This document shows, one piece after another, positions 17,759 through 26,127 of a DNA stretch of 64,000 bases. This DNA is from Haloarcula rubra (lineage in GTDB: Archaea > Halobacteriota > Halobacteria > Halobacteriales > Haloarculaceae), in assembly GCF_019599465.1 (NCBI RefSeq), contig NZ_RKLR01000008.1, positions 1 through 64,000 of the forward strand, read 5' to 3'. Each line of letters opens with the position of its first letter. The first letter of the stretch is position 1. The translations under genes were made by a program, and so were the position numbers. The notes below the pieces were generated by a model. The model was not told the DNA's origin. It did no database searches and saw only the letters and a list, made by a program, of their open reading frames with translations.

Positions 17759-18310
17759 ATGAGCGAGACGCCCCCGGCCGATCCCACTGCTCCCTTCGAG
17801 GCCCAGCGGGCGATGCACGAACTCCTCTCTCAGGAGACTCGCCACCACATCCTCCAGACAATCCTCGGGCATCCCGCCCACCTGACCTCCCTCGCAGAAC
17901 TCGGGTACTACAGCCAGAAAAGCGAGTCTGCGATCCTCGACCAGCTCGGGGAGCTGATCGATCACGGCATCATCGCGGCGTATACCTATGAGGGGAGCGA
18001 GGGAACGCGAGATCAGCCGAGCAAGTTCTACGGACTGACCGAACGGGGCGTCGCGGTGCTGGAGGAGTTCAAGTACCTCCGTGGTGTCCCCGTTCTCCGC
18101 GCTATTCATGAGAACACAGTCAAGCCGAAACGAATCCAGCGCCACGAGGATGCCCCCCGTCCAGCGCTCCCGGACAAGGTAGCTGAGGCGCTCGACGTCG
18201 ATGAGGAAGACGTAGACGTGGGTGAACTGAAGGAGCCCGAACAGCCAGCCATGTTCGCAGGCAGAGCAACCGACGATGAGAAAGGAGCCTTCGACGACCT
18301 GTTTGAGTGA
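17759..18310 (+). CDS. Winged-helix transcriptional regulator
   Basis: A 183-residue protein: winged helix at about residues 15-105 (MHELLSQETRHHILQTILGH, LAELGYYSQKSESAILDQLG, then a wing ending KFYGLTERGVAVLEEF) followed by an acidic tail of about 65 residues. The arrangement is common among haloarchaeal ArsR/MarR-like regulators. It is divergent from the unknown gene at 17628 with a 130-base shared promoter region that contains TATA-like AT stretches. Just downstream begins an IS fragment, so the gene's 3' surroundings have been altered by transposition. Confidence 0.75.
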   Translation: MSETPPADPTAPFEAQRAMHELLSQETRHHILQTILGHPAHLTSLAELGYYSQKSESAILDQLGELIDHGIIAAYTYEGSEGTRDQPSKFYGLTERGVAVLEEFKYLRGVPVLRAIHENTVKPKRIQRHEDAPRPALPDKVAEALDVDEEDVDVGELKEPEQPAMFAGRATDDEKGAFDDLFE

Positions 18311-18374
18311 GGATGATCGTGATTCTTCGGACGGGGACCATTTCTCTCTGAGACTTGAGAGTTCCCCCACCCGT

Positions 18375-18961
18375 CGGTGTTGAATCAGCGTCCGTCCACG
18401 TCGAGGCCGGCTCGCATCCGATGCGGTTTCTGTACGTGCCGTCGACGAGCGGTGAGGGAACTACTGTCTTCGCAACGAACCTCCGAGTCGGACCGGATGA
18501 GGCCAAGACGTTCTGTCGCCGGTATAGTCGGCGCTGGCAGATCGAAAACGAGTACAAGAGCATCAAGGGTGATTTTTTTGGCGAAGACGTCCTCGAAAGA
18601 CTACCGCGTGCGGTTGTTCTACTTCGTGTTCGCGGTGTTGCTCTACAACATCTGGCGGCTCACGGACTTCCTGCTGAAAGCAGGCGTCGATGGAGAGATG
18701 GACTACACGCCCGTGTTGACCGCGGGCGAGTGTGTTGAGATCGTCGTCTCGGCGTTGATCCCGCCTGACTAACAGGCTGATCCCTCGCTGAGTCCACCTC
18801 TCGGGAGTGGCGACGTTGCTCGGCAGCGCCAGAATTCACGCAATTTCTCACGCCCGTCCGATAGTGCACCCGAAAGGGTTCAAATTCGATTCTCTATCGG
18901 GGAGAAGAACTACGAGTTGACGGAGAGTCAGCCTGAAACTAGCCTATCCTCCGAAACTGTG
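18375..18961 (+). mobile_element. Truncated, frameshifted copy of the IS4-type element
   Basis: From about 18379 the DNA matches the 3' third of the transposase gene at 22438-24063 and its downstream end, including the final GCCTATCCTCCGAAACTGTG. The transposase part begins at the equivalent of residue about 412 and has a frame change near 18580 (the F-L-A-K-T-S-S junction reads as FFGEDVLERL), after which the second frame gives KTSSKDYRVRLFYFVF to the stop at 18772. Orientation is the same as the full copy. It is inactive. Confidence 0.8.
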
Positions 18962-19056
18962 GACGGAGCACAATCTCGGAGGATGGATTTGATGCGTACC
19001 TTCTATTCAAAATATCGAGAACTGAATCAAAAATTGGAGGGGTGATTTTCTCCTAT

Positions 19057-19839
19057 TCAGAGGCGGCCTCGGAGGAAGACCGGCTCAGCCTCCTGTTTCG
19101 CGCGTTCATACTGGTCTGTCGCCCAGTCGAGCGCGTCGTCGGTATCGTTCACCAAAATGCCACCCAGCCCTTGCTCAGTGAAGACCACGATTCCAACCTC
19201 GTCCGCATCCGCAATCCAGAGCCCGAACGAAAACGGGATCGATGCTCGATACAGGTGCACGTTCCCGTCGTTCATCAACTCGTTCGTGAGCGTCGGAAAC
19301 GCGGTATGGACCTGTTCGAACACCTGGGTTGGCAGGATCATCTCGAGCGAGTAGCGTTCGCTAATCTTCACGCATTCGTAGAATTCCTCGGCGAAGCCAG
19401 TCACGACGACTGGAGTAGCGACATACACCTCCGTTGCGTGCTCAACCGAATCGAGAAGTGTCTGTATGACTGCGTCCGGCATCGATGGGTCGGCCTCGTA
19501 GACGTCAGCGCCATCGAGGAACGCACAGCCAATCGGCTCGTCGATCGAGAGGTGGTTGAGGATTGGGGCGGCTTCGGCGAGTGTAGAGAGCTGGTCACGA
19601 TACGCTTCCTGCGCTCGGTAGCTACACCACCCGAGAAGCGTAGGCATCCAGACGCCGTCTTCATACCGGGCGAGATCAGCAGCAGCGAGGTCGCGCAGGG
19701 CACGGTCCAGCGTGGAGCGCGAGACATCCACCGCGTCTTCTAAATCGCGTTTCGAGCGTGGGTGTTCGATGAGTACGCGGAGGTAGGAGTGGCGCTCGGT
19801 GAGGACGGCGTCGAGATCGTCGCCGGATGAGAGAGCCAT
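19057..19839 (-). CDS. Winged-helix regulator with FilR1-type sensor domain
   Basis: A 260-residue protein. An N-terminal winged helix (about residues 10-70: ERHSYLRVLIEHPRSKRDLE, DVSRSTLDRALRDLAAADLA) is followed by a middle/C-terminal domain of about 180 residues. That domain has HLSIDEPIGCAFLDGADVYE, EVYVATPVVVTGFAEEFYEC and WIADADEVGIVVFTEQGLGG, the layout of the FilR1/haloarchaeal HTH regulators (PF08350-like). The sensor domain presumably binds an unknown ligand. It is transcribed towards the IS fragment and is divergent from the secreted cluster that starts at 20184. Confidence 0.75.
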   Translation of the reverse strand: MALSSGDDLDAVLTERHSYLRVLIEHPRSKRDLEDAVDVSRSTLDRALRDLAAADLARYEDGVWMPTLLGWCSYRAQEAYRDQLSTLAEAAPILNHLSIDEPIGCAFLDGADVYEADPSMPDAVIQTLLDSVEHATEVYVATPVVVTGFAEEFYECVKISERYSLEMILPTQVFEQVHTAFPTLTNELMNDGNVHLYRASIPFSFGLWIADADEVGIVVFTEQGLGGILVNDTDDALDWATDQYERAKQEAEPVFLRGRL

Positions 19840-20183
19840 GTTAACTATTTACACATAGGCGACGGTTAAATTCTCCCTATAGCTGAGTAGGTTGATTCAT
19901 TAGTAGCAGATGCGGGGGTTTACTCACGGTGTGGGGGTGGGGGTCAACCTGTGGGGGAGGGGGGTATGGATTGGGAGGGGGTACAATCAACTGGGGGCAC
20001 CCCTCATCTCATGAAGAATTCATCAGTCGGTGAGATGAATACAACCGCCGGTTATGTGCCGGGTGTGGTGTGTCCACATGCCAGATGACAACCACGTGCA
20101 CGCACAACCCTCAAACAACGAAACTGAAGTCCGCCCACAGTTGGGTCCGACACCAACTCATAACCGGGAAAGGAGACACAGAC
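19840..20183. promoter_or_regulatory. Intergenic region with a dense G-run cluster
   Basis: Between the FilR1-type regulator and the secreted cluster. Within 19914-19998 the plus strand has at least eight runs of four to six G separated by short loops (for example GTGGGGGTGGGGGT and TGGGAGGGGG). This pattern can form G-quadruplexes on the non-template strand of the downstream genes. No gene is supported in this stretch. Confidence 0.5.
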
Positions 20184-21071
20184 ATGACACAGCAATCTAC
20201 ACCAATGAAAGGCAATAGAGAAAACACACGCCGTGATTTTCTCAAGAAGTCCGGGATGGCCGGCGCGTTCGCTACCTTACCGATGTTCGACCTTCGGGAG
20301 GGTGATCGGAGTAAATCCGATCTTAAGCAAGGCAAGAAAACGGTGGTTGACCTAAAGATCAACCACCCTGCGGCATCAGATCGAATCCCGAGAGTTAGTC
20401 CTGCGAATGCGGTTCCAAACACGTACACGCACAAGAATCGGCTTTTCCTTCTGAGAGTCGATCCAGCGGAGCTTCGAGGCCCCCACAACGCCCTCCTCCG
20501 AAGTCCGTTGAATATCACCCGGTTCTCTGATCAGACTGGGTTCCAACAGACAGAGATGCTCTACCAGCAGAGCGACTACGACGGCAAAAGCGTAACTCAG
20601 CTTCAGCCCGTCGAAGGTTACACTCCATTCACATTCGACGTCAAGATGGAGGGAGGGACCGCAGTCGTGTCCCAGGATGGCAATCCAGTCCTACGTGTTT
20701 CCCCGGAGTCGGAAGCAACTCAGGGACTTTCTGAACAGACTGTGACAGTCAAGAAATACGGGGATCCGGTAGAACGAGAGATCAAACGTCCCGGCCATGA
20801 GGGGACTTACACAGTCCGTCCTGTCGTTGGGACCGAAAAGACCACAGTAACTCCCGAGCTTACCGTTCGAAATAACGGAACTCTTGATCTGTTCGGAGCG
20901 CCGAAGGTAGCCGTCATACCGGACATCCCGGAGTATCCGATACTCGGGATTCTCAAAGGAAACATCGCAGCAGACAATATGAAAGTCGAATCCGTCCCAA
21001 ACAGCGATCTGTTCGTCGTGCATCGTAATTACGACCATGGTCCGCTCTTCGGTCAGAGGAGGTGCCAATAA
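20184..21071 (+). CDS. Tat-secreted protein, function unknown (first gene of secreted cluster)
   Basis: A 295-residue protein. A twin-arginine signal, T-R-R-D-F-L-K-K then SGMAGAFATLPMF, lies about 20 residues in and is followed by an extracytoplasmic beta-rich region (VSPANAVPNTYTHKNRLFLL ... TVRPVVGTEKTTVTPELTVR). ATG 20184 is chosen because GGAGA lies eight bases upstream; ATG 20205 is also possible. The stop overlaps the ATG of the next gene (TAATG at 21069-21073), so translation is coupled. No family is recognised. It may be a partner, chaperone or inhibitor of the next protein. Confidence 0.65.
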   Translation: MTQQSTPMKGNRENTRRDFLKKSGMAGAFATLPMFDLREGDRSKSDLKQGKKTVVDLKINHPAASDRIPRVSPANAVPNTYTHKNRLFLLRVDPAELRGPHNALLRSPLNITRFSDQTGFQQTEMLYQQSDYDGKSVTQLQPVEGYTPFTFDVKMEGGTAVVSQDGNPVLRVSPESEATQGLSEQTVTVKKYGDPVEREIKRPGHEGTYTVRPVVGTEKTTVTPELTVRNNGTLDLFGAPKVAVIPDIPEYPILGILKGNIAADNMKVESVPNSDLFVVHRNYDHGPLFGQRRCQ

Positions 21072-21697
21072 TGACCTGCATCTGGGATTTCTTCGGCACG
21101 GATGACTTCTACAATCACTACGGAAGTAACGCTGAGTCAAAGCTTGATCAAGAAGCTGCGTGGTTCAAGAACAACGTCTGGAACGAGGTCAGTACCGATC
21201 CCGTAGCAAACACGTGGAACCTCGAGGTTCCAGTCAGCGCTACCACTACCTGCGGACAGTCGGGTGACCGGCTCGTGGAGGCTGACGAGTGGCTCAAGAA
21301 CAACTTCGACTACTACGGAAGTAACGATGGGTGTGTCGTCCTAGATCACTACTGGGATGGCGATTACTATGGGTGTGCCTTCGTCGGTGGCATTAATGGA
21401 TGGACCGAGGACAACAAAACGGCTCTCGTTGATTACGAGGCTGCGACCGGCGGTCATCTTCCTTCCTTCGACACCAACGGAATCGGTATCCGACATTACC
21501 TCGGCATGGAACCGGGACATATCTACGGTGCAAAACACCCGGAAGATTCCGTGAACACTGTGGACGGCCTCGTGACCTACATGTTTGACAACGAAGGCCC
21601 TCAGTGTGAGGACTCCGGTTCTCCACAAGAATCCGTGTCTACGTATTCTAATTGTGCGGTGTCAACGATCAACGACTACATGACTAATGAGTGCTAA
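21071..21697 (+). CDS. Cys-rich protein with a metzincin-like zinc motif
   Basis: A 208-residue protein, cysteine-rich for a haloarchaeon (TCIW, TTCGQ, DGCV, YGCAF, QCED, SNCAV, NEC). It contains Y-L-G-M-E-P-G-H-I-Y-G-A-K-H, which matches the metzincin signature HExxHxxGxxH except that the first His is Met. A strong GGAGGTG Shine-Dalgarno site at about 21058-21064 precedes ATG 21071, supporting this start over the GTG at 21062. No signal peptide is visible, yet the first gene of the pair has a Tat signal, so export as a complex is possible. It could be a catalytically changed protease or a protease-fold binding protein. Confidence 0.6.
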   Translation: MTCIWDFFGTDDFYNHYGSNAESKLDQEAAWFKNNVWNEVSTDPVANTWNLEVPVSATTTCGQSGDRLVEADEWLKNNFDYYGSNDGCVVLDHYWDGDYYGCAFVGGINGWTEDNKTALVDYEAATGGHLPSFDTNGIGIRHYLGMEPGHIYGAKHPEDSVNTVDGLVTYMFDNEGPQCEDSGSPQESVSTYSNCAVSTINDYMTNEC

Positions 21698-21786
21698 TTT
21701 ACCAGTAACGCCCCTCATCTTTTCATCACTAAAACCGCTCTTGTGGTTTCCAACATTATTTTGAACAGCGATACGATACTCTAATC

Positions 21787-22287
21787 ATGAAGCGTCGAAA
21801 CGTCCTACGTGTTATCGGAAGTACAGTTGCTGCTAGCCTTGCTGGATGTACTGATGCTTCGAATAGTAATGCCCAAAGCGGTTCAGGTGTGAACATCAAG
21901 ACCACCAAATCTGTTCTGGAGAAGTACCAGTCTTCCCAGAAAGCGTTAGATGATGGTTATCAGAATTTAGATGTGTGTATAGACAAATTAGGAAAACCGT
22001 TTGTCAATCCTGAATTTACGGAGCTCTCCTACGACCAACCTCAAGTTCTCTTTTACCAAAAGACTACCAGCGGAGAACTTGAACTGGCCGGTGCAGAGTG
22101 GTTTGTACCGGCTGAATCGACCGATGAGCCTCCGGAACTGTTCGGTGAGGAAGATCGGATGACCCTCAAGGGGCCAATGGAAGGCCACTACCCAGACCAA
22201 CCACGCCATTACGGACTCCACGGTTGGTTATTCTCCGAGAATCCTAACGGACAGTTTGCCAAGTTCAACCCGAACATCACTTGCTGA
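21787..22287 (+). CDS. Tat lipoprotein, function unknown
   Basis: A 166-residue protein with KRRNVLRVIGSTVAASLAGC at the N-terminus: twin arginines, a short hydrophobic stretch and a lipobox with Cys21. The mature part has QKALDDGYQNLDVCIDKLGK, QPVLFYQ-like text (PQVLFYQKTTSGELELAGAE) and GHYPDQPRHYGLHGWLFSEN, with several His that could bind metal or substrate. The layout fits an externally anchored haloarchaeal lipoprotein family of unknown role. It lies 89 bases after the metzincin-like gene and probably belongs to the same secreted cluster. Confidence 0.65.
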   Translation: MKRRNVLRVIGSTVAASLAGCTDASNSNAQSGSGVNIKTTKSVLEKYQSSQKALDDGYQNLDVCIDKLGKPFVNPEFTELSYDQPQVLFYQKTTSGELELAGAEWFVPAESTDEPPELFGEEDRMTLKGPMEGHYPDQPRHYGLHGWLFSENPNGQFAKFNPNITC

Positions 22288-22437
22288 GGGTACCATCACA
22301 CGAATGATTCTTTTTCATTTCTGCAATCCGTCTCGCCCATAGGTATGTGATGACCTGAAACGCTCAGTTACAGACCACCCGCAAACCCTTACCAAGCTCT
22401 CGAAGCGTTGATTTTGTAATCTTTCTCAGTACCTCGC

Positions 22438-24063
22438 ATGAGTGGTTCTAGCGGTTCGCATTCTCGTGAGAGTCCGCGAATGCGCTATCTGTGTGAAGCG
22501 TACCAGCTCGGGATAGCCATTCGAAACGATCTCCATGAGTCCGACCTCGTCACCGCGTTCGAGAACCTAGACCATTCGATTGATTCAGTTGAAGATGGCT
22601 ATCCGGCGTGGCACCCTGGCCCGCTCTCCTTTCGTGCGATGGTTCTCTCGTTCGTTTTCATGGAGATTACGGGTGAGTCGTACGCCGCATTCACTCGACG
22701 GCTGACGCGGCACCCCGAAGTCGCTTCCAGCTTGGGCTTCAGTCGCGTGCCCGGCGAATCAGCGTTCTCGCGAGCGTGGCGGAATCGATTCGACGACGCT
22801 GTCCAGGAGTTCGTGCAGACTGCAGCTCACTTCGTCGTCAAAGAAGTCCATGATTTCGACATCCCTGCGCACGAAGTGCGCCCTAAGAAGGAGATCGTCG
22901 AAGAAGCTCCAGTAGAGGAAGACTCAGTAAAAGAAGAGTTGTTCTCCCAGGACGAAATTCTTCAGACGACACGGCTCGCGCGCGATCACGCTTTTGGCTA
23001 CTTCGACTCTGGGCGTGGTGCGAACGCGTCCTACGAGGACACACAGTTCTTCGAGTTGCAGACCTTCATGGGGATGGTTCGGTGCGGCACCGCACAAGGA
23101 GCCGCACGCTTTCAGTATCGACGCGGTGAGGAGTATGGGCCGCATGGGGACACTCACCTCCGCGCTGTCAAACAATTCGAACCTGAAGAACTTGTGGATG
23201 GGTTTAATGAAACGACTGATCGCTTACTCTCGGTCATCGCCTCCGAATCCTCGTTCCGCCGGCCAGTGACCGCTGCGATCGACATCACGACTGTTCCCTA
23301 CTACGGGGATGTCGAGGAGATGCCAATGGTGAGCGGCACGAAAGACGGCGAGGGGCGGGCGTTCAAGTTTGCGACCCTCTCGATCATCGGGCGGAACATC
23401 CCACTTGTCCTTGCGGTCGAGCCAGTGCGCGAGAGTTCAGCGTGGGATAAGAACCCGCCGAATCAGATCCATCGTACCGTGCGGCGACTCGTTCAACGGG
23501 CGAAGGAACACGTTCCGATCGAGACGGTCCTCTGTGACCGTGAATTTGATTCGATGCGTGTCTTCCAGACCCTCTCGAACCTCGGTGTGAACTACCTCAT
23601 CCCGAAACGGGTCACCAGCTCCGAACGCGAAGTAATCGAGCGAATGGACGAAGACGACCAAGATGTAGCTGTAGAATCGGCGTCCGTGCACGTCGAAGCA
23701 GGCTCACACCCGATGCGATTCTTGTACGCGCCGTCGACGAGCGGCGAGGGGACGACCGTTTTCGCGACGAATCTCCGAGTCGGGCCGGATGAGGCCGAGA
23801 CGTTCTGTCGCCGGTACAGTCGTCGCTGGCAGATCGAAAACGAGTACAAGAGCATCAAGGGAGACTTCCTCGCGAAGACGTCCTCGAAGGACTACCGCGT
23901 TCGCTTGTTCTACTTCGTGTTCGCGGTACTCTTGTACAATATCTGGCGACTCACGGACTTCCTGCTGAAAGCGGGGGTCGATGGCGAGATGGAGTATGCG
24001 CCCGTGTTGACCGCGGGCGAATGCGTCGAGATCGTCGTCTCGGCGTTGATCCCGCCCGACTAA
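22438..24063 (+). CDS. IS4-type DDE transposase
   Basis: A 541-residue transposase. The catalytic acids can be placed at D282 (AIDITTVPYYGD), D367 (LCDREFDS) and E467. The last lies in YSRRWQIENEYKSIKGD, which fits the IS4-family signature Y(2)R(3)E(6)K exactly. The N-terminal third is helical, with a charged linker (about 150-180) and RDHAFGYFDSGRG. It appears full length and intact, so the element may still be active. A 3' fragment of a second copy lies at 18375. The exact IS name is not recognised. Confidence 0.85.
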   Translation: MSGSSGSHSRESPRMRYLCEAYQLGIAIRNDLHESDLVTAFENLDHSIDSVEDGYPAWHPGPLSFRAMVLSFVFMEITGESYAAFTRRLTRHPEVASSLGFSRVPGESAFSRAWRNRFDDAVQEFVQTAAHFVVKEVHDFDIPAHEVRPKKEIVEEAPVEEDSVKEELFSQDEILQTTRLARDHAFGYFDSGRGANASYEDTQFFELQTFMGMVRCGTAQGAARFQYRRGEEYGPHGDTHLRAVKQFEPEELVDGFNETTDRLLSVIASESSFRRPVTAAIDITTVPYYGDVEEMPMVSGTKDGEGRAFKFATLSIIGRNIPLVLAVEPVRESSAWDKNPPNQIHRTVRRLVQRAKEHVPIETVLCDREFDSMRVFQTLSNLGVNYLIPKRVTSSEREVIERMDEDDQDVAVESASVHVEAGSHPMRFLYAPSTSGEGTTVFATNLRVGPDEAETFCRRYSRRWQIENEYKSIKGDFLAKTSSKDYRVRLFYFVFAVLLYNIWRLTDFLLKAGVDGEMEYAPVLTAGECVEIVVSALIPPD

Positions 24064-24251
24064 CCGGTTGACTCCCGCTGAGTCCGCTGTTCGGGAGTGG
24101 CAACGCTGCTTTGCATCTCCAGAATCCACGCAATTTCTCACGCTTATCCGAGAATTACGCCTATATCGATTCGATATCGGCCGTTGACCGCCGAGAAAAC
24201 CACGAGCCAACGCAGATTTACTCCAAAACTGGCCTATCCTCCGAAACTGTG
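22438..24251 (+). mobile_element. IS4-type insertion sequence (left end not located)
   Basis: The right end is defined by comparison with the fragment at 18375-18961: similarity stops after GCCTATCCTCCGAAACTGTG, at about 24251 here. The left boundary lies upstream of the transposase ATG but no matching inverted terminal repeat is found before 22438. The element may therefore have a diverged or lost left end. No target duplication could be identified. Confidence 0.55.
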
Positions 24252-24370
24252 AACTTCCAACGAGCTAAAAATAGTATAGCGGCATACAGTATATGGTGTG
24301 TCGGCTAGTCCTAAAACCGTGTGTATGAGCCTTTAAACCCCCGAATATGGACAACACAGACTTGAGCTCA

Positions 24371-24404
24371 AGTGCTTACGTTTACTCCAATAAACGTAAG
24401 CACT
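24371..24404. repeat. Perfect 14-bp inverted repeat with 6-base centre
   Basis: Arms AGTGCTTACGTTTA and TAAACGTAAGCACT are exact reverse complements around CTCCAA. The size and layout resemble dif/loxP-type sites of tyrosine recombinases (arms of 11-14 bp, centre of 6-8 bp), and a tyrosine recombinase gene begins 139 bases further on. Six T follow the right arm, so an intrinsic terminator is the other reading. Confidence 0.6.
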
Positions 24405-24542
24405 TTTTTCAATATGGCCGCCCTCCCCCAACGCGAACATGATGTCTCGGCCCAGAACCAGGGGTAAACCCCAACAAACCACCCGAACACTTCTGTTGGG
24501 TCCAGTGCAGCGGTTCACCGTCCTCCATGGAGTGACGTACTG

Positions 24543-25760
24543 ATGCCATCCGAGCCAAAGACGGACTCCGACGATGAGACGGGTGCCATCGCCATCTCCT
24601 CCGTGGTCGAGGACTATCTGCTCGACAAGGGCAAGGGGCGGGATGGCGAGAGTGGGAACTATCGACGACACGCGGAGCGTGAGATCGACCGATTCCTCGA
24701 ATTCCTCTCTGACAGACCTGGTTCTCCTGCGACCTTCGAGGAGCTGTCTGTCGCTGACCTTCGAGAGTACGCTCGATATCTCTCCCGCCAGGGCTGGGCT
24801 GAAGGCACTATCAAGAACTACTACGCGCACGTCTCGGGCTTCCTCGGATGGGCATCTCGGGAAGGGCATCTCTCAGAGAACCCAGCCCAGCGCACTCGGG
24901 CCAAGGAACCGCTGCCAGAAGACACGGGACGAAAATCGGGTGAGCAACAGGCGTGGTCCCGTGAGCACCGGGAGCAGTTGCTTTCATATGTCGACGAGCA
25001 GGCCTACAACGCGATTGACGCTATCAGTGATGACCCGAAAGCCGCGATCAAAGACTGCCGAAACCGAGCATTGGTCAATTTGCTCTGCTTTTCCGGTGTT
25101 CGCGGTGCTGAGATTCTTGCTGACATCGACGATGGCCGCCGTGGTCGAGATGGCCTACGATGGTCCGACCTTTCGCTTGGGGATAACAGTCTCCAGGTGC
25201 TCGCGAAGAAGCAGCGCTGGGATGACCGAGCACTGCCAGCACCCGCTGTACCTTCCCTGGAACGGTTGAAGCAGGTTCTGGACCCACCATCTGATGATTG
25301 GCCTGTCTTCCCTTCGCTCTCGTATTCAACGCTCGTTCAGGACTTCTCTAACAGTCTACTGGAGAGAGGGTACGATAACGAAGAAATAGAAAAAATACGC
25401 CTTGAAAAAGTCTCTGAAGGGGAACTCTCGATGATAGAACTCTGTGCTGAGTACGGGGTAGCACCCTCCGCGATGACAACGCATGGCGGTCGCGACGTCA
25501 TGAAGCGTCTCACTGATCGGGCGGGAATTGAATTAGACGATGACACCCACGGATATCTCGCTCCTCATGGGGCTCGTCGAGCGGCTGGTGAAGTAATGGT
25601 CCGAAAATACGGACATGGTGAAGCTGCCCGACTGCTGGATAACTCTGAGCAGGTTGTTCGAGAGCACTACTCACATATCGAGGCCGGAGAGCTCGCTGAT
25701 CTCGCTGCTGAAGCCTTCGACGAAGCCCCACAATCTGATAATCAAGATTCTACTGAGTAG
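24543..25760 (+). CDS. Tyrosine recombinase/integrase
   Basis: A 405-residue site-specific recombinase. The N-terminal SAM-like core-binding domain spans about 15-125 (FLEFLSDRPGSPATFEELSV, GTIKNYYAHVSGFLGWASRE). In the catalytic domain the first Arg is in CFSGVRGAEI (about 187), the H-x-x-R box is APHGARRAAGE (about 345), and the nucleophile is the Tyr in VREHYSHIEAG (about 379). Candidate jobs are integration, or resolution of replicon multimers at the inverted repeat 24371-24404. An A+T-rich insert (about 275-305) is unlike the rest and reduces similarity to the usual length of 330-380. Confidence 0.9.
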   Translation: MPSEPKTDSDDETGAIAISSVVEDYLLDKGKGRDGESGNYRRHAEREIDRFLEFLSDRPGSPATFEELSVADLREYARYLSRQGWAEGTIKNYYAHVSGFLGWASREGHLSENPAQRTRAKEPLPEDTGRKSGEQQAWSREHREQLLSYVDEQAYNAIDAISDDPKAAIKDCRNRALVNLLCFSGVRGAEILADIDDGRRGRDGLRWSDLSLGDNSLQVLAKKQRWDDRALPAPAVPSLERLKQVLDPPSDDWPVFPSLSYSTLVQDFSNSLLERGYDNEEIEKIRLEKVSEGELSMIELCAEYGVAPSAMTTHGGRDVMKRLTDRAGIELDDDTHGYLAPHGARRAAGEVMVRKYGHGEAARLLDNSEQVVREHYSHIEAGELADLAAEAFDEAPQSDNQDSTE

Positions 25761-25784
25761 ATTCCGTCTTTTTTGTGCCTCAAT

Positions 25785-26110
25785 GGATTATACGGATAAT
25801 CCGCAGCAATCGGGATTACTGATGTTAGCTGGATTAAACAGATTATCCAGGTAATCCAAATTATCCCCGACATGTGGACTGACGGATTATCTTGATTATC
25901 TGGATTATATAGATTATCCGTATTTCACTCTGTTCCAGAGTCCCCTCACATACGTATTATCCGTATAATCCAGTATGGTCAAAGTTCCCTTAGAACGCTA
26001 AACACTCCGTATATACTGTGTCTGACGTAATTTTATAAGATTGGCTGTCACAGAGAGATAATGTAGATAACACGGATGGGTCGGATAAGACGGGTAATCC
26101 GGATAATACG
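25785..26110. repeat. Iteron-like cluster of GGATTAT/ATAATCC motifs before parA
   Basis: This A+T-rich gap carries at least twelve copies of GGATTATC-like words in both directions. Examples are GGATTATACGGATAATCC at 25785, GATTATCCAGGTAATCC at 25841, GGATTATCTTGATTATC at 25884, ATTATCCGTATAATCC at 25956 and GGGTAATCCGGATAAT at 26092. Position directly before parA and the dyad form suggest a centromere (parS) or a ParA/partner operator. TATA-like stretches near 26030 probably serve the par promoter. Confidence 0.65.
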
Positions 26111-26127
26111 ACTAATACAAACAATCC

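Noticed and set aside
20184-21071. Halocin C8-type precursor
   Set aside because: The Tat signal and secretion fit, but the Cys-rich C-terminal peptide of halocin C8 is absent.
24371-24410. CRISPR-like or tRNA reading of the inverted repeat region
   Set aside because: There is a single unit only, with no repeat series and no cloverleaf. No CRISPR array or tRNA was found anywhere in the window.
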